A DNA stretch of 64,000 bases from Bacillota bacterium. Its GTDB lineage: Bacteria > Bacillota > Clostridia > Lachnospirales > Lachnospiraceae. Both the position numbers and the translations under genes were made by a program. Under the pieces are notes generated by a model. It made no database searches, was not told the origin of the DNA, and saw only the letters and a list, made by a program, of their open reading frames with translations. The DNA lies in NCBI GenBank assembly GCA_023399055.1, contig JAEWQV010000014.1:434001-498000 (forward strand), read 5' to 3'. Numbering within the stretch: the stretch's first letter is position 1; the number at the start of each line of letters is the position of its first letter. Of the stretch, positions 8,145 to 16,821 are shown in pieces.

Positions 8145-9182
8145 ATGAATACTTTGATTTCTTATAGCGGTATCAATACCAAGGTTAAAGCAATGAGCCA
8201 ACGTTTACTAAGTAAAAATGACATACAGCAAATCATTAGCCTTGAGTCGGTACCAGATTTTATTGCTTTTTTAAAAAAGCATCCAGGATATCATGACCTC
8301 TTTCAAAAATATGACGAACGGGAAGTACATCGTGGAGAAGCAGAGAGAGTATTTATAAACGCTTTATATCTTGATTATACTAAAATCTACTATTTTGCTT
8401 CGGATAAGCAACGTAAGGATTTGGAACTCATATTCTTTCGATATGAAGTAAATGTCTTAAAGGCATGTATTCGTTTGATTCATACCAACGAGAAGTATTA
8501 TGATTTGTCTTTGTTTAATCAGTTCTTTACAAAGCATTCACCGATTGATCTTGCTAAGTTAACTGCTTCCCGCTCTATGGAAGAGTATATTAGTAATTTA
8601 AAAGGAACACAGTACTATGAGCTGCTTACTAAATTAAATAGCAAAACAGGGTTGTCTTCTTTTGATTACGAAATGGCGTTAGATATTTATTATTTTACAA
8701 AATCCTGGAGGTTGAAAGAGAAAGCCATAAGCGGGAATAATCGTAAAGCGTTTACGTTTCGTTTGGGGAAAGAGATTGATCTACTTAATATTATGTGGAT
8801 TTATCGTTCCAAGCGTATGTACGATATGAGCGCTGCTGATATCCTTACCTACTTGATACCAGTCAACTATAAGCTCACCGCCCAAGAACTAAGCCGACTA
8901 ATTTCAGCTGTAACTTTAGATGAATTTCTTCACCTTCTTTTAACAACCAAATATAAGAATTTTGTTGTATTTTTAAAAGATGGTACCATGGAGCATGAGT
9001 ATGACAGCATTATTAATAAGATTTTTCATTATAATATGAAGAAATACCCTGCATCTATGACAGCCGTAAACTACTATTTATATCGTAAGGACAAAGAAAT
9101 TGGATTATTAACTACAGCACTGGAATGTATTCGTTACGGCTTAGATATTAAGAAGAAACAAGAATATCTACAAATGCACTAG
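8145..9182 (+). CDS. ntpC: V-type ATP synthase subunit C (central-stalk to rotor-ring connector)
   Basis: 345 aa, soluble helical protein that docks the central stalk onto the membrane K-ring (equivalent to eukaryotic subunit d). The N-terminus INTKVKAMSQRLLSK and the C-terminal NYYLYRKDKEIGLLTTALEC, which keeps the reading frame of the family's conserved tail, fit AtpC/NtpC. The start follows GAGAAAGGCATGGTAATTAT, a leader nearly identical to the one in front of the subunit F gene. In many operons C follows E; here it comes second. Confidence 0.9.
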   Translation: MNTLISYSGINTKVKAMSQRLLSKNDIQQIISLESVPDFIAFLKKHPGYHDLFQKYDEREVHRGEAERVFINALYLDYTKIYYFASDKQRKDLELIFFRYEVNVLKACIRLIHTNEKYYDLSLFNQFFTKHSPIDLAKLTASRSMEEYISNLKGTQYYELLTKLNSKTGLSSFDYEMALDIYYFTKSWRLKEKAISGNNRKAFTFRLGKEIDLLNIMWIYRSKRMYDMSAADILTYLIPVNYKLTAQELSRLISAVTLDEFLHLLLTTKYKNFVVFLKDGTMEHEYDSIINKIFHYNMKKYPASMTAVNYYLYRKDKEIGLLTTALECIRYGLDIKKKQEYLQMH

Positions 9183-9197
9183 AATGGAGGTGGAGGC

Positions 9198-11111
9198 ATG
9201 ATTGAAAAAATGAGATTTATTAGTATCACTGGCCCCAAAGATGATTTTGACCGTGTTATTAATCAATATCTCACAAGATATGATATTCATCTTGAAAATG
9301 CACTTTCCGAGTTGAAATCCACATACGGTTTAAAACCATTGATTGAAATCAACCCGTATAAAGAAATTCAGAGTAAATCAGAGGAATTGGTAAAACGATT
9401 GGATCCAATTGACATTTCCTCCTTTAAGCGTTTGTCCTTTGATGAATCTGCAGATATAGTGAAAAATGCGTATACTCTTCTTTCGGATCTTAATGAAAAA
9501 AAGCATGCTCTGAAAAATCAAAGACAGGGGTGTAACGAACTTCTATCACAAATTGAGCATTTCAGACACTTGGATTATAATATTCATCAAATTATTAATT
9601 TGAAGTTTATTAAATATCGCTTTGGTAAGATCCCAACAGAATATTATACAAAGTTCTCCAAGTATGTTTATGAGAATTTAACCACTGTATTTTATGAATG
9701 TGAACGAGAACGCACTTATGTATGGGGTATTTACTTTGTACCGGCAAATGAAGCTGCGGAGACAGATGCCATATTCAACTCCCTTCATTTTGAGCGCATA
9801 AAAATACCTGATGCCTATGAAGGAACCCCGGAAGAATCTTATCAATCAATTATGAGAAAGTTAAGCGAAATCAACCGAGAACTCGATGCACTTAACTTAG
9901 AAATTACGCAACGATTAAATGAACATGCTGCTGAAATTTTACGGGCACATGATGCAATAGTTGTTCTGTCAAATAATTTTGATGTCAGAAAATATGCTGC
10001 TTGTACCAGAGATCGAGGCTTGCATGACGTCTTCTATATAATTTGTGGTTGGATTTCAGAAAAAGAAGGTAAACTGTTATTAAAGGAAGCAGAACAAGAC
10101 GATCTTATGTATTGTTTCTTTGACGAAGGTCAGGCTGATGTACAGAAAGAGCCTCCGATTAAACTTCGAAACCCTAAAATTTTTAAACCGTTCGAAATGT
10201 TTGTAAGAATGTATGGCCTGCCAGCATATGGCGAAATGGATCCCACCTCTTTCGTCGCACTCACCTACTCTATTATATTTGGTATCATGTTTGGTGATGT
10301 TGGTCAGGGCTTGTGTTTGGTAATTGGGGGATATCTACTATTCAAAATCAAGAAGATTCCATTGGCTGCAATCATTGCCACGGCAGGTATCTTCTCCACT
10401 ATCTTTGGTTTTATGTATGGCAGCGTCTTTGGCTTTGATGATTTGATACCACCAATTTGGCTCTCCCCTAGAGAAAATGTAATGACCATCCTTATTACTA
10501 CCGTTGGCTTTGGTGTATTACTGATTCTCACTACAATGTTTATCTTTATTATTAACAACATAAAGGCTAAGAACTGGGGTAAAGTTCTTTTTGATATCAA
10601 TGGTGTTGCTGGCCTTGTTTTCTATGCTGCCTTGATATTAAGTGTTGTACTTGTTTTCACCGGACATGAGATGCCCGGAGCAATTGTGCTATTTATATTT
10701 TTAGGAATACCACTTATCCTACTCTTTTTCAGGGAGCCATTGACTCACTTGATTGAGAAAAAAGCACATATCTTTCCAGCGAACAAAGGCGAGTTTTTTA
10801 TGGAAGCTTTTTTTGAAATGTTTGAGGTATTGTTGAGCTATCTGACAAATACCATCTCCTTCCTACGTGTTGGAGCATTTGCACTTAGTCACGCTGGTAT
10901 GATGACAGTTGTTATGTTACTTGCCGGAGCTGAATCAGGTAATGTAAATATTATTGTATTAATTTTAGGTAATCTAATTGTTTCCATATTGGAAGGCTTT
11001 GTGGTTGGTATTCAGGTGTTACGTCTTGAATATTATGAAATGTTTAGCCGCTTTTACAAAGGCAATGGCCGAGAGTTTAAGCCTTATAAGAGTAAAATAA
11101 ATAAAAATTAA
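9198..11111 (+). CDS. ntpI: V-type ATP synthase subunit I (subunit a)
   Basis: 637 aa. The N-terminal about 340 residues are soluble and helical and bind the peripheral stalks. The C-terminal half carries about seven membrane segments and forms the ion half-channels facing the K-ring. Landmarks are FEMFVRMYGLPAYGEMDPT, FGIMFGDVGQG, and the segment SFLRVGAFALSHAGMM, whose arginine is the family's essential stator charge. GGAGGTGGAGGC precedes the ATG, 15 nt after the ntpC stop. Confidence 0.95.
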   Translation: MIEKMRFISITGPKDDFDRVINQYLTRYDIHLENALSELKSTYGLKPLIEINPYKEIQSKSEELVKRLDPIDISSFKRLSFDESADIVKNAYTLLSDLNEKKHALKNQRQGCNELLSQIEHFRHLDYNIHQIINLKFIKYRFGKIPTEYYTKFSKYVYENLTTVFYECERERTYVWGIYFVPANEAAETDAIFNSLHFERIKIPDAYEGTPEESYQSIMRKLSEINRELDALNLEITQRLNEHAAEILRAHDAIVVLSNNFDVRKYAACTRDRGLHDVFYIICGWISEKEGKLLLKEAEQDDLMYCFFDEGQADVQKEPPIKLRNPKIFKPFEMFVRMYGLPAYGEMDPTSFVALTYSIIFGIMFGDVGQGLCLVIGGYLLFKIKKIPLAAIIATAGIFSTIFGFMYGSVFGFDDLIPPIWLSPRENVMTILITTVGFGVLLILTTMFIFIINNIKAKNWGKVLFDINGVAGLVFYAALILSVVLVFTGHEMPGAIVLFIFLGIPLILLFFREPLTHLIEKKAHIFPANKGEFFMEAFFEMFEVLLSYLTNTISFLRVGAFALSHAGMMTVVMLLAGAESGNVNIIVLILGNLIVSILEGFVVGIQVLRLEYYEMFSRFYKGNGREFKPYKSKINKN

Positions 11112-11144
11112 AACTAATGTTTAAAAATCTAAGGAGGAACTACC

Positions 11145-11567
11145 ATGACTATTCAAATTCTTATTGTTATCGCATTATTATTAAGTATTATTATTCCTTT
11201 CGGAGCATTTTTCTATAGTAAAAAGACAAAGGGCGGCTTTAAAGCAGCACTTGGTTTTAACGTATTTTTGTTCTTTAGTTTCTTATTAATAGCTAATGTT
11301 TCTATCTTCACAGGTCATGTATCTGCTGCTGAAACAACAACCGCTGCAGCTGCTTCTATCGATAGCTGGAAATATATTGCTGCTGCACTTGCAACTGGTT
11401 TATCTGGTATCGGTGGTGGTATTGCCGTTGCTTCCGCTGCTTCCGCTGCTTTAGGTGCTCTCAGTGAAGACTCTTCCATCATGGGTAAATCCTTAATCTT
11501 TGTTGGTTTGGCAGAGTCCGTATGTCTTTATGGTTTCATTATCTCCTTAATGATTCTATTTTCATAA
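11145..11567 (+). CDS. ntpK: V-type ATP synthase subunit K (rotor proteolipid)
   Basis: 140-aa hydrophobic proteolipid that forms the rotor ring. Four membrane helices are visible. The second hairpin has the glycine-rich helix GLSGIGGGIAVASAA and the ion-binding helix FVGLAESVCLYGFII with the essential Glu. The first hairpin (residues about 3-58) has no ion-binding carboxylate and no Gly-rich motif, so there would be one ion site per four helices, as in NtpK-type rings. Glu-Ser and a Tyr four residues on recall sodium-binding c-subunits, but the companion glutamine of the inner helix is not visible. Ion specificity stays open. Confidence 0.92.
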   Translation: MTIQILIVIALLLSIIIPFGAFFYSKKTKGGFKAALGFNVFLFFSFLLIANVSIFTGHVSAAETTTAAAASIDSWKYIAAALATGLSGIGGGIAVASAASAALGALSEDSSIMGKSLIFVGLAESVCLYGFIISLMILFS

Positions 11568-11632
11568 TTCACCTGACAACTTTGGGCTAGAGTTTAAAGT
11601 TTGCAGGTACCTAGAAAGGCATGGTTATTTAT

Positions 11633-11941
11633 ATGCGTATGTATCTGATCAGTGACAATGTAGATACTTATACCGGAATGAAATTGTCGGGTGTTCATGG
11701 TGTTGTGGTACATACCAAGCCCGAATTAAAAGAAGAATTAGATAAAGTACTTTCCGATAAGACTATAGGCATCATTTTAATAACTGAAAAATTAAGCAAC
11801 GAATTTCCTGAAATTATAAACGATGTAAAATTAAACAGGAGAATCCCTTTAATCGTTGAAATACCAGACAGACATGGTACCGGACGTAAACCGGACTTTA
11901 TTACATCCTATGTAAATGAAGCCATTGGTTTAAAATTATAA
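11633..11941 (+). CDS. ntpG: V-type ATP synthase subunit F (central stalk)
   Basis: About 102 aa, Rossmann-like central-stalk subunit (named NtpG in E. hirae). The N-terminus MRMYLISDNVDTYTGMKLSG matches the family opening. An in-frame ATG at 11621 exists, but the ATG at 11633 is preferred: families start with this motif, and the leader AGAAAGGCATGGTTATTTAT aligns with that of ntpC, where the start position is forced. The C-terminal tail is helical and contacts the A/B hexamer. Confidence 0.9.
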   Translation: MRMYLISDNVDTYTGMKLSGVHGVVVHTKPELKEELDKVLSDKTIGIILITEKLSNEFPEIINDVKLNRRIPLIVEIPDRHGTGRKPDFITSYVNEAIGLKL

Positions 11942-11954
11942 ATTGGAGGTAATT

Positions 11955-12521
11955 ATGACTCTTGATGAAAAATTAGAGCATTTCTATACTTCAGTAATTG
12001 ATAGTGCTACGAAACAGAACATCGAAATCGTAGAAGAATACAAAAAGACACTGCAAAAACATTTTGAAGCGCGTAAAGAATCTGCAATACGTAAAGCAGA
12101 TGCTTCGTATCGTACTGCTTCCGATAACATTCTTCGTGAAAGAAATCGAAGAAGTTCTGCTGCTTCGATGGAAATTAGACGTAAGCTGTTAGAGAAAACT
12201 GCAGAGTACTCCGCACTAATATTTGCTGATGTAACAAAGAAATTAGAGGAATATAAAAACACACCTGCGTACGACGATCTTTTGTATGCGCAAATTACCG
12301 GTGCTACTGCTTTTGCTAAAGGGGATCAGATAACAATCTATATTGATCCTTCCGATGCAAGTAAAAAGGCTGCACTCGAAGAGAAAACGGGTGCTGCACT
12401 TACGGTTAGTAACCGTGAGTTTTTCGGTGGAATACGCGCTGTAATTCCATCACGCAGTATTCTAATAGATCATTCGTTTTTAACGAAATTAGAGGAAGCT
12501 AAGAGTTCTTTTACTCTTTAA
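11955..12521 (+). CDS. ntpE: V-type ATP synthase subunit E (peripheral stalk)
   Basis: 188 aa. The N-terminal about 95 residues form a long charged helix that pairs with the G/H-type stator, followed by a small alpha/beta domain that binds the top of subunit B. The C-terminus (FFGGIRAVIPSRSILIDHSF) resembles the family motif GGxxxxxxxxxxxxDxSF. The ATG at 11955 follows GGAGGT at 4-5 nt; a TTG four codons earlier would sit on the ribosome site. Confidence 0.88.
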   Translation: MTLDEKLEHFYTSVIDSATKQNIEIVEEYKKTLQKHFEARKESAIRKADASYRTASDNILRERNRRSSAASMEIRRKLLEKTAEYSALIFADVTKKLEEYKNTPAYDDLLYAQITGATAFAKGDQITIYIDPSDASKKAALEEKTGAALTVSNREFFGGIRAVIPSRSILIDHSFLTKLEEAKSSFTL

Positions 12522-12545
12522 GATTAGGAAAAGGAGTTTATCCTT

Positions 12546-14312
12546 ATGAATGTAATAGGTAAAATTAATGGTATTAATGGACCCATCGTATTTGTCGGCG
12601 GGAATGAAGCCTTTAAAATAGGTGAAATGGTTTTAGTGGGTAAGGATAAACTAGTTGGCGAGGTAATCGGTCTAGTATCTGGCAAAACCACAATTCAGGT
12701 ATATGAAGAAACCACCGGCTTAAAACCCGGTGATGAAGTTACAGGAACCGGCTCTGCTATCTCTGTAACTCTAGCCCCTGGCATCCTTAGTAACATTTTT
12801 GACGGAATAGAACGTCCACTGCAAGAAATTGCAAAACAATCTGGTGCTTTTATTTCCAGAGGTGTTACCGTAGATGCTCTGGACACTTCAAAGCTTTGGG
12901 ATGTACATGTTACAGTAAAACCAGGGGATAAGGTATATGGTGGAACGATCATTGCTGAAGTTCCTGAAACCAGAGCTATTGTACACAAATCCATGGTGCC
13001 TCCTGATGTAAATGGTGTTGTAACTAAGGTTGTTCCAGATGGCAAATATACAATTAAAGAAACAATCGTTACAATTACAGATAATAATGGCCAGGAAAAG
13101 GAATTGTCCTTAACACAAAAATGGCCAATTCGTGTTCCAAGACCAACAGCTAAGCGTTATCCTGCTGACCGCCCCCTGGTAACCGGACAAAGAATTATTG
13201 ATACTCTGTTCCCAATTGCTAAGGGTGGCACTGCTGCTATCCCGGGTGGTTTTGGTACGGGTAAAACTATGACCCAGCATCAGCTGGCGAAGTGGTCAGA
13301 CGCAGATCTTATCGTATATATTGGTTGCGGTGAGCGTGGTAATGAAATGACAGAGGTACTTGAGGATTTTACAAAGCTTGTAGATCCAAAATCAGGTAAT
13401 CCCTTACTTGATCGTACAACCTTAATTGCAAATACCTCTAACATGCCAGTTGCCGCACGTGAAGCTAGTATCTATACTGGTATCACCTTAGCAGAGTACT
13501 ACCGTGACATGGGATACCATGTTGCTATCATGGCAGATTCAACTTCTCGTTGGGCAGAGGCTCTTCGTGAGTTATCCGGACGTCTTGAAGAAATGCCTGC
13601 AGAAGAAGGTTTCCCTGCTTATCTTGCCTCCAGACTCTCCGCTTTCTATGAAAGAGCTGGATTTATGCAGAATTTAAATTATAGTGAAGGTAGTGTCTCT
13701 ATCATTGGTGCTGTTTCCCCTCAAGGTGGTGACTTTTCCGAACCGGTTACACAGAATACCAAACGTTTCGTTCGCTGTTTCTGGGGTCTTGATAAGTCGC
13801 TTGCATATGCAAGACACTTTCCTGCAATTAACTGGTTAACCAGCTATAGTGAGTATCTCTCTGATCTCGAACCCTGGTACATTAAAAATGTTGGTGAGGA
13901 TTTTGTAGAATGCAGAAATCAAGTTCTCAACATTTTAACACAGGAAAATCAGTTAAATGAAATTGTTAAATTGATTGGTAGTGATGTGTTGCCGGATGAT
14001 CAGAAATTAGTTCTGGAAATTGCAAGAGTTATCCGTCTTGGTTTCGTTCAACAGAATGCTTATCATCCATCCGATACTTATGTACCGATGGCAAAACAGC
14101 TTAAAATGATGCAGACTTCCCTCTATCTGTATCACAAGGCTAAGCTTCTCATTGACCGTAGTATGCCAATGTCCTTATTAAAAGAAAGTAATATATTTGA
14201 TAAAGTGATATCTATTAAATATGATGTTGCTAATGATGAATTGCATAAGTTTGATGAATACAAGGCAATGATTGATGAATTCTATGATAAGATTATGAAA
14301 ACGAATGCATAA
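12546..14312 (+). CDS. ntpA: V-type ATP synthase catalytic subunit A
   Basis: 588 aa, normal family length. The Walker A loop PGGFGTGKT (residues about 232-240) binds nucleotide. IGCGERGNEMTEVL carries the catalytic Glu, and ADSTSRWAEALRELSGRLEEMPAEEGFPAYL follows in the hexamer interface. The insertion characteristic of V-type A subunits (residues about 110-190) is present. Spacing to E is 24 bp with a GGAG ribosome site. It couples ATP hydrolysis or synthesis to ion movement through I and K. Confidence 0.97.
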   Translation: MNVIGKINGINGPIVFVGGNEAFKIGEMVLVGKDKLVGEVIGLVSGKTTIQVYEETTGLKPGDEVTGTGSAISVTLAPGILSNIFDGIERPLQEIAKQSGAFISRGVTVDALDTSKLWDVHVTVKPGDKVYGGTIIAEVPETRAIVHKSMVPPDVNGVVTKVVPDGKYTIKETIVTITDNNGQEKELSLTQKWPIRVPRPTAKRYPADRPLVTGQRIIDTLFPIAKGGTAAIPGGFGTGKTMTQHQLAKWSDADLIVYIGCGERGNEMTEVLEDFTKLVDPKSGNPLLDRTTLIANTSNMPVAAREASIYTGITLAEYYRDMGYHVAIMADSTSRWAEALRELSGRLEEMPAEEGFPAYLASRLSAFYERAGFMQNLNYSEGSVSIIGAVSPQGGDFSEPVTQNTKRFVRCFWGLDKSLAYARHFPAINWLTSYSEYLSDLEPWYIKNVGEDFVECRNQVLNILTQENQLNEIVKLIGSDVLPDDQKLVLEIARVIRLGFVQQNAYHPSDTYVPMAKQLKMMQTSLYLYHKAKLLIDRSMPMSLLKESNIFDKVISIKYDVANDELHKFDEYKAMIDEFYDKIMKTNA

Positions 14313-14339
14313 GAAGGAAAGAAAGGAACGTAATTTATT

Positions 14340-15722
14340 ATGTCGATAGAATATTTAGGACTAAGTCAAATTAACGGCCCCCTTATCGCTCTTGAGGGTG
14401 TTAGAGATGCCTCCTTCGATGAAATCGTTGAATTAACCGTAGAAGGCAACAAAAAGAAGATTGGCCGTATTGTAGAACTATATGAAGATAAAGCAATTAT
14501 ACAGGTGTTTCAGGGTACGGAAGACATGTCTCTGTTTAATACCCATACAAAATTAACCGGTCATCCTATGGAGGTTGATTTATCTCCAGAGATGCTTGGC
14601 CGCGTTTTTAATGGTGTTGGTCAACCAATCGATGGACTTGGCAAGATTATCCCAGAGACAAAAAGGGATATTAATGGTCTTCCACTCAATCCCTGCTCCA
14701 GAGAATATCCTCGTAACTATATTAAAACCGGTATTTCTGCGATTGACTGTTTAACCACCTTGATCCGTGGGCAAAAACTTCCCATCTTTTCTGGAAATGG
14801 TCTTCCACATGACCTCTTGGCAGCACAAATCGTAAAACAGGCTTCCTTAGGTGAAGATTCTACCGAAGAATTTGGTATTGTATTTGCAGCCATGGGTGTT
14901 AAGCATGACGTTGCTGATTTCTTCCGCAGAACCTTCGAAGAAAGCGGAGCTAGTAATCATGTTGTTATGTTCTTGAATTTAGCAAATGATCCTGTGGTGG
15001 AACGTCTTATTACTCCTAAGGTAGCTTTAACTGTTGCTGAATACCTGGCATTTGAAAAGGGCATGCACATTCTTGTTATCTTAACTGATATGACCTCTTT
15101 TGCAGAAGCAATGCGTGAGGTATCCTCTTCCAAAGGAGAAATTCCAAGTAGAAAAGGGTATCCGGGTTACTTATATAGTGAATTGGCAACCTTATACGAG
15201 CGTGCTGGTATTGTTCATGGTCAAAAAGGTTCAGTCACACAGATTCCTATATTAACAATGCCAAATGATGATATTACTCATCCAATTCCTGACTTAACCG
15301 GATATATCACAGAGGGGCAGATTGTTCTTGACCGTTCGCTGCATCAGAAATCAGTATATCCACCGATTAATATTCTTCCATCTCTCTCCCGTCTTATGAA
15401 AGACGGTATTGGAAAGGGATATACTCGTGAGGATCATCAGGATTTGGCAAATCAGCTCTTCTCTTCCTATGCACGTGTTGGTGATGCCAGAGCCCTGGCA
15501 AGCGTAATTGGTGAAGATGAATTATCTCCGGTTGATAAAAAGTACCTTAAATTTGGTGCAGCTATGGAACAAGAATTCGTCTCTCAAGGTCGAATTGAAG
15601 ACAGAACAATTATTCAGACCCTGGATAAAGGTTGGGAGTTATTAAAGCTTTTACCAAGAGAAGAACTTGACCGTATTGATACAAAGATTTTGGATCTATA
15701 TTTTAATAAAAATCAAGCATAA
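14340..15722 (+). CDS. ntpB: V-type ATP synthase regulatory subunit B
   Basis: 460 aa, non-catalytic partner of A in the hexamer. It has the family features GRVFNGVGQPIDG, a degenerate P-loop region (IFSGNGLPHDLLAAQI, lacking GKT) and LTDMTSFAEAMREVSSSKGEIPSRKGYPGYLYSELA. The start is 27 bp after ntpA with a GGAA-type ribosome site. Confidence 0.97.
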   Translation: MSIEYLGLSQINGPLIALEGVRDASFDEIVELTVEGNKKKIGRIVELYEDKAIIQVFQGTEDMSLFNTHTKLTGHPMEVDLSPEMLGRVFNGVGQPIDGLGKIIPETKRDINGLPLNPCSREYPRNYIKTGISAIDCLTTLIRGQKLPIFSGNGLPHDLLAAQIVKQASLGEDSTEEFGIVFAAMGVKHDVADFFRRTFEESGASNHVVMFLNLANDPVVERLITPKVALTVAEYLAFEKGMHILVILTDMTSFAEAMREVSSSKGEIPSRKGYPGYLYSELATLYERAGIVHGQKGSVTQIPILTMPNDDITHPIPDLTGYITEGQIVLDRSLHQKSVYPPINILPSLSRLMKDGIGKGYTREDHQDLANQLFSSYARVGDARALASVIGEDELSPVDKKYLKFGAAMEQEFVSQGRIEDRTIIQTLDKGWELLKLLPREELDRIDTKILDLYFNKNQA

Positions 15723-15740
15723 GCGAATTGAGGTGATCCC

Positions 15741-16361
15741 ATGAATCCGAATACCTTTCCCACTAAGGGTAATTTAATATTGGCTAAGAATTCTCTGAAA
15801 TTAGCAAAGCAAGGTTACGAATTGATGGATAAGAAACGTAATATCTTAATGAGAGAACTCATGGAGCTAATTGATAAAGCCAAAGATGTTCAAGCTGAAA
15901 TCGATAATACCTTCTCTTCTGCTTATCTTGCTCTGCAACAGGCAAACATTGAGATGGGAATTAATCATATTTCGGAAATTTCTCAAACAGTTCCGGAAGA
16001 AAATTCCATTGAAATTAAACAACGTAGTATTATGGGTACCGAGATTCCCTTGGTTGAATATGATACGACACCAGGCAAACCTACTTATGCTTTTTTTCAA
16101 ACGAAATTATCCCTTGATGAAGCAACAAAACGCTTTAACAAAGTGAAAGAGCTTACCATACGTTTGTCTATGATTGAGAATTCAGCCTATCGCTTGGCTA
16201 CTAATATTAATAAAACCCAAAAAAGAGCAAATGCTCTAAAAAATATTACAATTCCAAATTACTCTTCTCTTGTAAATCAGATTCAAAATGCTCTTGAAGA
16301 AAAAGAAAGAGAAGAATTTACAAGACTTAAGGTAATTAAGAGGCGACAAACAGCAAATTAA
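15741..16361 (+). CDS. ntpD: V-type ATP synthase subunit D (central shaft)
   Basis: 206 aa, long antiparallel coiled coil forming the rotor shaft (counterpart of F-type gamma). The N-terminus NPNTFPTKGNLILAKNSLKLAKQGYELMDKKRNIL is the family signature, and the C-terminal helix KTQKRANALKNITIPNY is equally typical. It closes the operon; a strong terminator follows 44 bp after the stop. Confidence 0.95.
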   Translation: MNPNTFPTKGNLILAKNSLKLAKQGYELMDKKRNILMRELMELIDKAKDVQAEIDNTFSSAYLALQQANIEMGINHISEISQTVPEENSIEIKQRSIMGTEIPLVEYDTTPGKPTYAFFQTKLSLDEATKRFNKVKELTIRLSMIENSAYRLATNINKTQKRANALKNITIPNYSSLVNQIQNALEEKEREEFTRLKVIKRRQTAN

Positions 16362-16404
16362 AAAACTAATAAATGAACTAATAAGTTGTTTCATTTAACA
16401 TGTA

Positions 16405-16431
16405 CAAAAAACTCGCTTAGCGAGTTTTTTT
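16405..16431 (+). terminator. Terminator of the V-type ATPase operon
   Basis: AACTCGC-TTA-GCGAGTT stem preceded by A5 and followed by T7. Confidence 0.92.
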
Positions 16432-16548
16432 GTTATCAATGACAACTTGATATAAACAGGCGGAACAGCTATTCTTCTTGCCATGAATTGGAATTTAAAA
16501 ACATTTAAAAAATCGTATATTATTTTTGTTTCGAGACATAATAATATC

Positions 16549-16618
16549 AGATACGACGAAGAACTTAACTTGCATGATGCTAATACACTTCGTTTATAAG
16601 TTCCTTTTAGTCGTATCT
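16549..16618. repeat. Long two-part inverted repeat in an intergenic gap
   Basis: AGATACGAC (16549) pairs with GTCGTATCT (16610-16618), and inside it GAACTTA (16561) pairs with TAAGTTC (16597-16603). That gives 16 paired positions around a 29-nt loop containing GCATGATGC. No gene or T-run is attached. The rest of 16432-16789 shows no convincing coding sequence. Confidence 0.6.
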
Positions 16619-16789
16619 AAAATTTAAATATAAATGTTTGTAATTACGTCTCAGAATTACAATCAGCATGATTTCTGGAAAGATTAGGAGATGGTAGCTT
16701 TGGACAGTTTCAGAAAAGAAAATGAAAAAAGATATCGGACTATGAAAAACTGAATAATTGCACTAAAAATCGAATGAGACACAAATAGT

Positions 16790-16820
16790 AAAGGCAGGGA
16801 TATTGTTGATCCCTGCCTTT
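16790..16820 (-). terminator. Terminator of the mechanosensitive channel gene
   Basis: AAAGGCAGGGA and its exact complement TCCCTGCCTTT around a 9-nt loop, directly at the 3' end of the minus-strand channel gene. The A/T ends make it usable on both strands. Confidence 0.8.
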
Positions 16821-16821
16821 A

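Noticed and set aside
7741..16361. F-type ATP synthase
   Set aside because: Subunits C, I, K, E and the A-subunit insertion are V-type; no delta, epsilon or gamma homologue is present.
16691..16753. 20-codon ORF with AGGAG directly before ATG
   Set aside because: The ribosome site abuts the start with no spacing, and the peptide is too short to support by sequence alone.
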